From positions 248,001 to 312,000 of the forward strand of contig CM082586.2 of the NCBI GenBank assembly GCA_040954595.2: a DNA stretch of 64,000 nt, written 5' to 3'. The notes under the pieces were generated by a model, which saw only the letters and a program-made list of their open reading frames with translations, searched no databases and was not told the DNA's origin. Shown one piece after another: positions 55,227-64,000 of this stretch. Source of the DNA: Balanoglossus misakiensis. Its lineage: Eukaryota > Hemichordata. Every line of letters begins with the position of its first letter. Position 1 is the stretch's first letter. The translations under genes were made by a program, and so were the position numbers.

Positions 55227-56829
55227 GGTAAATACTAATCAGTGCCAATAGATAATTTTCCTCTCATTGCGAGATCTCGCGAGACTCAAACAAATTAAAG
55301 AAATATTTTGATACAATATCATTTTGACTTAGGCGAGAACTTTTACCATTTTAATGTTTGTTTCTTTGCAGATATTATCTATTTTATCCTTGCACATCTT
55401 GTGTACTCATTATATTTTCGTAAGCCCGGAACTATTCAAGATATCTGAAATCTACGCAGGAGGTCCAATCGAAAGTGGTCTGTGAGTTGCAAGCATCTAT
55501 TCTCCTCAAACAAGATACATCAATCACATCAAAGTGTTGTATTCGAAAGTTAGACAGAGGAGTGTATTGAAAAATGACATTGTTGCTATCTAACATATGC
55601 CTTCTGTAGAGAAAACGAAAGTTTGTGGGTTTGCTCAATTTACTTGCAAATTATCCACACAGCCGTGTCCCCTTAATCTCAAATGAAAATCATTATTTAA
55701 GCAGAATACCTCATGTTTTGTTCAATGGAGTTTGTCGAGCGTCCATTTTGATAATGTAAATACTGAAACGTATACAGTAATCTGTCATAGTATTCTTTAA
55801 AAAAGTAGTCAGAATGTTTGTGAGTACGTTTGATATTCAATAATTTTAATACTACATATATCAAGTTTAAACATTGCATTTCATTTTTACTTACTGCCAC
55901 TGTGAGACATACAATTCACTCAAAAGTGAGATCTTTCATAGGAGCAAATTATTTTGATGATATTTCAAGTTAAATATGGATTTATGATAGGGTCAAAATA
56001 CCAAATAGATCACGAAGCGGGCTTCTACCATGTGAGTGTCCTTACATCTAGTTTTATTTATACTTTTATGTCTACAATCAGGTTTTTGTGCAATCTTGTG
56101 ATAGTGTCGGTGTTTGAAAGATTGTAACTGTGCCAACCATCCCTCGTTGTTCATGAATGACAAATTTTATAAATACAGTCGCAAGACTAGGCTTTGAACA
56201 ATTTGCTATATTAGGCACTTTCACAGGGAAACGCGAGATACATTGGTGTATAATATTTCATGATTAGCTAGAATTTTTCTCGTTCGTCTGCAGCTTTTTC
56301 CAAAATCGATAAACAGCTCACAATGAAGGGTGTTTCGAGAAAGATTACGATGCAGCTCGCCTAGAATAATTCTTAGAGATTTGAACATTTTCAAGATTTG
56401 AACATTTTCGTTACATGTGTGGCAAAACTAAAACGATACTTCTAAAAAATATGCTATAACAGTGAATTGTGTGGAAAGTTTTGAGTTAGAATGTTCACTT
56501 CCTGTAATATGTAATCAAGAAATTAAAATTGATTTTACAAAACATTTTTATTTCATTTTCATATCTGTCATCAGAAAATATACACCACTCTTATATTTGC
56601 CCCAGCTTCCAAACCACATACCTTCCGTGTGTAAATTTGTTGAGGGTCTCGACCCATTGATAATTCTGTAACTCGGTCAGAAGAGGCTACGCCAAGAATT
56701 TGTGGTCGCCATCTGAACAAAACATTCCAACGACAGCAGCGAGCGTGTGTGGTCGCGTTAGGGAACAGCACAGCTTGGCGAAAGTCCAGTGTCAGTATTG
56801 TCAGTGGGTCTATAATATATCATTAATTA
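55227..56829. other. CUB receptor 3' UTR and flank
   Basis: Downstream of the CUB receptor stop. AT-rich with no coding feature. Sequence shortly after the stop resembles a donor (GTAAATAC near 55229) and acceptor-like sequence (TTTCTTTGCAG near 55372), so the 3' UTR may be spliced. Confidence 0.35.
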
Positions 56830-57014
56830 GGGTTTCGAGACCCTCTGGTCTCGAAACCCTCTTGAAATCGTGTTGTTTTTTATTATTATTATTATTCTTC
56901 TTCCCACTCTTAAAAACAGCCGCTATTCGAAGACCGTTGCACCCAATGACTTGAAATTTGGCTCATAGGTAAAACTCAAAGCAAGTAATTTTCTGATCAT
57001 GTAACTATGGCAAC

Positions 57015-57028
57015 AGGTCACATGACCT
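57015..57028. promoter_or_regulatory. Perfect AGGTCA inverted repeat with two-base spacer
   Basis: AGGTCACATGACCT, a full 14-base palindrome, in the left part of the candidate element. Inverted AGGTCA half-sites are bound by some nuclear receptors and the centre CACATG is an E-box. Binding is inferred. Confidence 0.4.
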
Positions 57029-57681
57029 GGCAGCCATCTTGGATTGAAAGTTTAAAATTGATCTCATTTGCATAAAAAATGACGAATCAAAATTCTTTGA
57101 ACAAACTTTGTGGACCATATGGCCAGGGTCCTATATGCAAAATTTCAATGTTCAAGTCTTTGCCGATTTTGAGGAGATGATTTTTAAAGCATTATTTTTC
57201 ATATTTTTCAAGACCATTGGACCCAGCCTTAGGCCTATACTTTCCATAGTTAAGCTATGGCCACCTAGGATCTTAGATTTATGCCCAATATCTCAACATC
57301 CGCTGGGCTGATCAGCTTCAAATTTATTGTGCAGCTAGCCTACCTTCCAACAATCAGTTCCAACTGGAAAAAATAATATGAAAAATCGACCGATTTTTTT
57401 ATATTAATTTTTTTATGAAATCTATACCTATACGTATTCCACTATAGTTAAGCTATGGCCAAGTCGTTTTGTAGAATTCTGGTTGGTGCAATAGTCCTAT
57501 CGGCCAGTGTGCAGCATAGGACCACAAAAAGAAGCCAAATTAATTCAAGGGTCACCTGTGACACCTGCCTAACTCATTAATTATGTGCATACCTAATTCG
57601 AGGCAAACCAATAGGGCTACAGGTCTGATTTTTGTTAGACATGGACCAGTATGGGGTCAAATTATCCCCCAAAATTTGGGG

Positions 57682-57704
57682 TGACCTTGAGTGACCTTTG
57701 ACCT
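57682..57704 (-). promoter_or_regulatory. Composite DR4 plus DR1 half-sites, satellite unit 1
   Basis: Three TGACCT copies (AGGTCA on the minus strand) at 57682-57687, 57692-57697 and 57699-57704; spacers TGAG and T. DR1 is the classic HNF4, RXR, PPAR and COUP-TF site and DR4 the classic TR or LXR site. Confidence 0.5.
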
Positions 57705-57918
57705 TCTTCCGCATATCTCGGCATCCAGAGCAGGTACAGCTTAGGTGTTTGGGTGGATGGTACCAAATTAAGAAGCCAAATTCAAGGGTCACCTGTGACA
57801 CCTGCCTAACTCATTAATTATGTGCATACCTCATTCCAGGCGAACCAAGGGGGCTTCAGGTCTGGTGTTTGTTGGATATGTACCACTATGGGGTCAAATT
57901 TTCCCCCCAAATTTGGGG

Positions 57919-57941
57919 TGACCTCGGGTGACCTTTGACCT
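57919..57941 (-). promoter_or_regulatory. Composite DR4 plus DR1 half-sites, satellite unit 2
   Basis: Same three half-sites; the four-base spacer is CGGG and the single-base spacer is T. Confidence 0.5.
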
Positions 57942-58157
57942 ACTTCCTCATATCTCGGCATCCACAGCAGGTACAGCTTAGGTGTTTGGGAGGATGGTAC
58001 CAAAATAAGAAGCCACAATTTAGGGTCACCTGTGACACCTGCATAACTCATTAATTATGTGCAAACCTAATTCCAGCCAAACTAACAGGGCTACAGGTCT
58101 TGTGTTTGTTGGATATGTACCACTAGGGGATCAAATTGTTTTGCCCAAATTTTGGGG

Positions 58158-58180
58158 TGACCTTGGGTGACCTTTGACCT
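58158..58180 (-). promoter_or_regulatory. Composite DR4 plus DR1 half-sites, satellite unit 3
   Basis: Same three half-sites; spacers TGGG and T. Confidence 0.5.
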
Positions 58181-58394
58181 ACTTCCACATATCTCAGCAT
58201 CTAGAGCAGGTACAGCTTAGGTGTTTGGGTGGATGGAACCAAAATAAGAAGCCAAAATTTAGGGTCACCTGTGACACCTGCCTTACTCATTAATTATGTA
58301 CATACCTAATTCCAGGCGAACTAACAGGACTACAGGTCTGGTGTTTGTTGGACATGGACCAGTATGGGGTCAAATTTTCCCCCAAAATTTCGGG

Positions 58395-58417
58395 TGACCT
58401 TGGGTGACCTTTGACCT
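58395..58417 (-). promoter_or_regulatory. Composite DR4 plus DR1 half-sites, satellite unit 4
   Basis: Same three half-sites; spacers TGGG and T. The fifth unit (from 58625) keeps only the first half-site intact. Confidence 0.5.
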
Positions 58418-59481
58418 ACTTCCGCATATCTCGGCATCCACAGCAGGTACAGCTTAGGTGTTTGGGAGGATGGTACCAAAATAAGTAGCCAAAATTTAGG
58501 ACCACCTGTGACACCTGCCTAACTATGTGCATAACTAAGTACACACGAACCAATAGGGCTAGATGTGTGGTTTTTATTGGACATGGACCAATATAGTGTC
58601 AAAATTTTCTGCTCATATTTAGGGTGACCTCACATGACGTTTGGCCAACTTTCCCACATCCTCCACCCTGACTAATTAAATATGCACATATCTATCTCCA
58701 GGCGAACCAATAGGGCTCGCAGTGTCTCGAAACCCGCTTATTGCTGTTCACAGCTATATTTAATAGATATAAATTGTGATATGAACCGCATTTTCTCGGA
58801 CGAAAATCTTTATCGCATACTTTGGTGAGGTTAATGGATAGATAATTATATGTTGCAGAGAGAGCATCAAAATAATATATAATTTTATCGGAATGATTAT
58901 TAATATGCTAATACTGTAACCCATCCGTTTTCTATCGAAAATCTTTGATTCTAATACTGGTGACAAGCAGCCGGTCGGACTTTTGGTAAAATATAAACAG
59001 GATACATACACATCCGCCTGTTTGCTTTCAGACTGTCAACATCCAAGTCCAGTAAACATTTGCTTTAAAGAGTTCTAAGCCAAGAGTATTTTTATGAGGT
59101 TAGTGTCATAGACATAACACTGCCCATATTTCAGCTATCAATAGAATACAAGCAAAAGCTGATTTCTAAATTTAGATATCAACGTGGGCGGGATGAGATG
59201 GCCCCTCTTATAGAGCATATACATTGACCATTAATTTAAAAACATTGGATTTTGTTACCCTACAGATTGTGCCTAGAAAATAGTAGAGTACCTTCCCCTA
59301 GGGGTTACAAAATTTTCATCGTTGTACATTGATTACGTATGATCTGCTTCATATAGCGTGCATGTATGTGTGTGAGAGAGAGAAATTGGAAATCTCCTGA
59401 AATCAATGACTTTGTTGATACAGTCAAAACCTCTAACGTATGTATAGTATTTTCAGACTGCAGTGAGTTACACGAACACTG

Positions 59482-60898
59482 TTAGCCACAGTAGTCGGGG
59501 GATTCGTCGCTTCCATCGGGACAATCTTCGTTATTGTCACACACCAGTAGAGATGAAATACAATCGCCTGAGTCACACGCGAATTCGGATAATTCACAAT
59601 TACTGGAATCAGAACTGTCCGACCCTATTTAAGAAAAAAAATCATAATATTAGGGAAATGGCATGTGTGTACGTCTCTTTGCTGTATGTTGATTGGCTGG
59701 CAATGAATGATACCGGTGAAACTGACCAATAGCAGAGCTTATTCAATGATACCACAACCTACCACAGTCTGCCTCGTCACTTCCGTCTTCGCAATCTTCT
59801 TCTCCATCGCATACATATTCATTAATGACACACCCACCGTCATCACAGCCAAAACGTAACGCACATGGGACTGAAGAGAGAGTGAAATATATACATGTAT
59901 ATAGAACCACAGGCAATCAAAATGACAGAGAGACAGACAGGTAGGCAGTCAGGCAGACAGACAAAAAGCTGGAAAGAGAGATAAATTGTCCAACTTACCA
60001 GAGCACAACTCTTGACCTTCATCGCTGTTGTCCGGACAGTTATTGTTTCCGTCACAAATGTTTTGTAGTAATACACAATGTCCACTATCACACTTGAAGT
60101 CATACGATTTACATTCGTAAGCTGAAATGACAAGATAATTCTGTATGTCACGTCACGATGATCAGAGATCTCAAAATTTTATTTTTAAATATTAAGTCTT
60201 TACTTACTGCAGTTTTCTTCGTCTGAGTTGTCAGGACAGTTAAACAAACTGTTGCAATGCCATAGCAATGGTATACACTGGTCTACCGTCCGGCATTTAA
60301 ACTCAGCAGACGTACAGGTAAACGCTAGCAAGAAAAAAATTAAAGTCAAAGCTTTAATAGCGAATGCTGTAAATGACACATAATCATCCAATGTCTGGCC
60401 AATCAGATGTGAAAACTGCCCTCTAGAGGTTCCTATAACATGCAGCTCTTCCTACCTGGAGTTGTTAGTTTGTTCGTTGGGAGCGTTGTAACTCCTGCAG
60501 CTGTTGGATGCACCGTTTGCGGTGTTGATGATGATGAAAGCATAGAGTCGATGGTGCCCGTACTTTGGTTCCTTTCAATGTAGAGTACTACAATTTTAAA
60601 CAATAATAATTCATATTTTACTTATAGTAAGTGCTTTGCACAAAATCACTATCATATTCATGGTAACAATTGCGTTCAACACCTTTTTTAATTATCATGA
60701 TCAGACACTAAAATTTGAAAGTCGCATGCAAAAGGGCCACTCTAGTAATTGACAATAAACAAAACTTTTAGACTTACCACCAAATATTACACCAGCGCTG
60801 CCAAGAACAGCTACAAAAACTGTTCCTATGACGACCCAAACTTTGATTGAACTTGAATTAGAAGCACAACTCCCAGCATTACCGCCAGTTCCTTCCAT
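59482..60898 (-). CDS. Small type II membrane protein with four LDLa repeats
   Basis: Six coding exons: 60778-60898, 60456-60587, 60208-60324, 59999-60121, 59763-59870 and 59482-59624; 744 nt, 247 aa, all introns phase 1. The N-terminus is short and hydrophilic, followed by a membrane segment at about 19-39 without cleavage context, so type II is predicted. Exon 2 is a Ser/Thr/Pro stem (41-84). Four LDL-receptor class A repeats follow, one per exon, each with six cysteines: repeat 1 has [10 protein letters not shown], repeat 2 [13 protein letters not shown], repeat 3 [13 protein letters not shown] and repeat 4 [13 protein letters not shown]. The SDE calcium motif is in all four; repeat 1 has Asn at two positions usually Asp, so its calcium binding may be weaker. 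The protein ends right after repeat 4. It faces the CUB receptor gene tail to tail. The start codon at 60898 is the first Met of the frame that I trust; an upstream exon cannot be excluded. Confidence 0.88.
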
Positions 60899-63179
60899 GT
60901 CTGCATACGTTTTTATCTGTCGTCCCGATCACAGCGCTGTAGCTCAGTCACCGATCTGCGTCCTCGGAGATTCGATCTGTTGTGGACCACTAAAATCACC
61001 GCATTCGGGAAGGTAGTCTTATGCCTCGCTCTATTGAGCGGCAACAAAGAGAAGAATGACTTTCCATCACCGCTCATCCCGTTGGACTCATGGAATTTGA
61101 AACAAACGGCAAACACAACAGATAATACAAAAGCCAGGTGTTCAGTTACAGAATTTAATATATGAGCACAGTGTCATGCACTATACACTGCTACCATGAT
61201 ATTGTGAAGGTGCAGCCCGGCGAAAGTGCCCTTTTCACGCGGGGCTCGCTGACCCGTCGATAATCCTGACATGTTTTCGAGGCCTCCACAAAGGATAACC
61301 TCATTTCAAGAGTGTGGGTTCAGTGTGACATTACGGCACGTGCAGAAAGTTACCTGGGATTTCATTGGACAAAGCTATAAATGTCAGAGCCCTTTTCCAG
61401 ATGACGTCACGTATTTCGACACCAGCACGGTTTCGTCGTTAATTGAGGACTTGCTTGGAATGTCAAGCGGCTGTGAATATTGTAAAATAAATTTATCACA
61501 CAAATAAAAAAATAAAAAAGCCTAAAATTACCGCTTGTTAACTTCATCGTTGTAAGTGCCGACTGCACAAAGGCAGATCGATACTTTGTGCTTAACACTG
61601 CATGAACAGAAGCGTCAATTGCAGGGATTCCCAGGTAATATGTCTGTATTTGGCTACTCTGACGTGCTAGGCATTACAATGTCAGCGGGGTTTGTGAAAA
61701 AGTAGATAATTAAAAAAAGCACTGGTGTTGTGTATGCAATCAGAAATGGTATGAAAGGCCAGAGTGTTGAACTCTAGAGTCGCATTATATCTATCTTGTT
61801 GAAGAATTAAGCTGTCACGGCTTTTTCAACTGGAATTCTAATCCGGAAAATAAACACACTGCTTCGATATAAAAAAAACTGGTTTTCAGTGGGCACCGTA
61901 ACACAAGTGGTGCATTGAATATATCAGCTTAAATACTGGCGTAGCTTTCTTTCACTTCTGCAAAATCTTACATGAATATAACTCAGTGTGTTGTCAATTA
62001 ACGGCAATAAATAAATCCCACGGGTCTCGTGCTATCAAGCATTCTTCCTTCCTCCCCTCCCCTCCATCTTCCCCTCTCTCCCCCTTTCAACAAAATAATA
62101 AATAAAACCGTTGGCTGTTGTGTGCTATTCTGTGAATTTCAGTACATTTAGCATATGAATACATCTTGGTTTCAACTCGTCATAACAAGGTGTATGCCGC
62201 GATCCTATTGGCCGAGACTGGCACAGGTGCACATCTACATGCCACGTGGCATGGCTTGCTGCATGAGCGTGTCACTTTGGCTCAGTCAACCGTCATGTAT
62301 GGACGATGTCTTGGACCATTTTGGAGACGGAAAATACTCCGTTTTTGCAGTCGAGTTAAACGCTGTAAAGCATGCTCCGGGCTCGAGTCCCCATGTGTAA
62401 GGAAAACAAGACTTCCTTGAATTGGAATAACGTCGCGAAACTCCAACTTTGACTTTCCTGCTTGATAGAAGACATCTACATGGCATGCGGCATTGGACAT
62501 CACTCCAGGATTCAACGGACATTGTGTTTGCCATTCAAGGATGTTTCGCTCGGATCTACAGTTCATTGATTGCATGGAATGACTTTGCATGATCGTGAGT
62601 TACCGGGAATCTGGATATACACAGATCACTCTGGTGATTTGGAGGTTAGTTCAATCATGTTTTCTTATTGCACGTATTTTACCCTTTTGGCATATACAAT
62701 GCTTCACAATGCGATACGATACGATACAATATCATACAATACAATACAAAACAATACAATACTAAAATTTATAATCCGGCCCGGGGAGAAATTTCAAAAT
62801 GTCATGAAAGGTCAACAGGAGGTCATAGATACACGAAAAAGTGATCAAACACGTCATACGAATGTAATCAATATACATGTTAGAAGACATATCACATGGT
62901 GATAACGATTAATTTAGCAGTTTTTCAATTTGGACAGTTTGGAGTAGATGGATACTTTGTTTTGAAAGTGGAACGCTTTACTAAACCCGAAGGAAATGTC
63001 AAAGATTTTCTATACCGATAAAAGAGGGCGCACTCCACAGGGTCATCAGTTGATCCATTGTGAGACTGGTGTCAGTAGGTGACGTGTTTATTCTTGACAA
63101 AAATGGCCTCTTGGTCACAATTGACGCGACGTCCTTCGAATCCCGTCATATTTGAAAATTTGCATATTTAACAGCTGTA
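60899..63179. other. Intergenic: LDLa gene 5' flank and channel gene 3' UTR
   Basis: No supportable coding exon; frames at 60828-61165 and 62155-62590 lack family features and splice context. It holds a short (ATACA)n-type microsatellite near 62708-62762. The sequence before 63180 is 3' UTR of the channel gene; a minus-strand AATAAA lies near 63085. Confidence 0.4.
62708..62762. repeat. Imperfect ATACA/ATACG pentanucleotide repeat
   Basis: GATACGATACGATACAAT followed by further ATACA units, an AT-rich microsatellite in intergenic DNA. Confidence 0.8.
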
Positions 63180-63771
63180 TCATTCTAACCAATGTATGTA
63201 GGTTGGCCAGTATATCATATTGAAAATTAAGAATGTTATGGGAAATAAAATCCGACTGAAATAATCAATAGATTCTGGCACGGAAAGTTTTGAGTGACCG
63301 ACAAGCAGAAAGTGTAATTTTGGTACCAGACGATTGTTTGTGTGTTCTTCAGATAAATCGAAGTCGATTCTCACATCAGTTGGTGTCAGCGATTTGGACG
63401 CCTACAATGCAATAAAAGAGTAGATATTTGTTAACCTTGCTTAGTTAGTAATCGTTCGCATAGAATCTAACAAAATATTTATACTGCTAATTTCCATAAA
63501 TCTGACCTGTTTGTGTGTTGCATAATTGGCTTTTTAATGACATGCGAGCAATTTTCATCGATCGACCTTTTATCTTACTTACATTGGTTTCGCTGTTTTT
63601 ATGATTGGTTTCGGTGATTGGTTGCATTTCCGTGGGAGGATTTACAACTTCCTTTTTCTTGTCTTGCCCGGACCTCTTCCTCTCTTTGAGAGTGATATAA
63701 TTAACTGCAGCGTATTCTACTAATGCAGCAAAGACGAATATCAGACACACAGACATCCACACGTCGATAGC
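63180..63771 (-). CDS. Cys-loop ligand-gated chloride channel subunit, glycine-receptor-like (3' part only)
   Basis: Two exons, 63583-63771 and 63180-63401, both in phase 0, make the last 136 residues of a protein whose earlier exons lie beyond 64000. Exon one opens with [20 protein letters not shown] and AAVNY, the third membrane helix, which closely resembles glycine receptor alpha subunits and relatives. It continues into a Lys-rich intracellular loop; the last exon finishes the loop and ends with [18 protein letters not shown], the fourth membrane helix, then two residues and a stop. The ligand-binding domain, the Cys-loop and pore helix 2 are not in the window, so ligand (glycine, GABA or other) and ion selectivity cannot be judged directly. 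A 3' UTR should extend below 63180. Confidence 0.88.
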
Positions 63772-64000
63772 CTGTCATGGCGGAAAGAAAACAATGTTCA
63801 ATTATCACTATTGATCTGCTTGAGAGGTTCAATTGATACAGATGTTGAAATTTTCACACTGCCTTGAGGTGTTAAAAATGGCGTCTGTTATTCTAGACGC
63901 CAGTGTTTGCACGTAATCAAATCGCAAAGCGTTATTGCAGAATGCTAATGAAATGCTCTCTGTCAACGAAAATAGCACACTTTTTGAATTCGTCAACCTT
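63772..64000. other. Intron of the Cys-loop channel gene
   Basis: Sequence upstream (minus strand) of the acceptor CATGACAG that precedes the third-helix exon. No further exon is visible before the window edge. Confidence 0.6.

Larger units (their letters stand above)
57534..58720. repeat. Tandem satellite, about 237-bp units, with nuclear receptor half-sites
   Basis: Five units, the first and last partial or diverged. Equivalent points recur at 57682, 57919, 58158 and 58395 (spacing 237, 239, 237), with a degenerate copy at 58625. Shared blocks include CAGGTACAGCTTAGGTGTTT, GGGTCACCTGTGACACCTGC and CTCATTAATTATGTGCA. Each good unit has three TGACCT half-sites: two separated by four bases, then one more after a single T. 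Confidence 0.92.
56830..58735. mobile_element. Candidate non-autonomous element with short inverted ends and internal satellite
   Basis: The left end GGGTTTCGAGAC (56830-56841) is the exact inverse complement of the right end GTCTCGAAACCC (58724-58735). The left end is also doubled back as a hairpin with a second arm at 56848-56859 and a six-base loop. Between them are about 0.7 kb of unique sequence and about five tandem units of roughly 237 bp. No transposase frame is present and I see no clear target site duplication, so class is unassigned (MITE-like or Helitron-like are both possible). Confidence 0.5.

Noticed and set aside
57534-58720. Regularly spaced repeats resembling a CRISPR array
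   Set aside because: Units are about 237 bp with diverged full-length similarity and no short repeat/unique spacer pattern; the genome is clearly eukaryotic.
62155-62590. Overlapping frames on both strands near 62.2-62.6 kb
   Set aside because: Mutual shadows without motif or splice context; probably non-coding.

Overview
This is a gene-dense stretch of an animal nuclear genome. Genes are split by spliceosomal introns with GT-AG borders, there is a Pol III tRNA gene, a homeobox gene, a lipin, P450s, an SLC22 transporter and CUB/LDLa receptors, and there is no sign of bacterial operons. Base composition is AT-rich. The gene set fits an invertebrate deuterostome (hemichordate, echinoderm or lancelet); the sequence alone does not settle which. 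I rebuilt ten protein-coding genes exon by exon (nine complete, one running off the edge), checking splice sites and reading phase at every junction.

Left part (0.9-19.2 kb, mostly minus strand): ERGIC3 (early secretory pathway cargo receptor, 11 coding exons) has an intron that contains a complete ROMO1 gene on the opposite strand and a tRNA-Pro(CGG) gene on its own strand. Next come a 12-exon microsomal cytochrome P450 and a 15-exon lipin (phosphatidate phosphatase/coregulator, 1007 aa), both minus strand.

Middle part (23-36 kb, plus strand): a single-coding-exon fatty acid hydroxylase superfamily protein resembling cholesterol 25-hydroxylase, a 10-exon SLC22 organic ion transporter, a divergent PRD-like homeobox gene whose homeodomain has one extra residue, and a second P450 whose 12 exons match those of the first. 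The three lipid or xenobiotic enzymes plus the transporter give the area a lipid/small-molecule flavour, but nothing shows they act together.

Right part (36-64 kb): a gene-poor 6 kb, then a 13 kb gene for a type II membrane protein of 1401 aa with an FxNPxY-type endocytosis signal, a Ser/Thr-rich stem and eight CUB domains, one per exon. Facing it tail to tail is a 247 aa type II membrane protein with four LDLa repeats. Between them lies a roughly 1.9 kb element with inverted ends and an internal satellite of about 237 bp units; each of the four well-preserved units carries three nuclear receptor half-sites arranged as DR4 plus DR1. The window ends in the last two exons of a glycine-receptor-like Cys-loop channel.

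The strongest candidates for something new are the CUB/LDLa receptor pair, the half-site satellite between them, and the atypical homeodomain.
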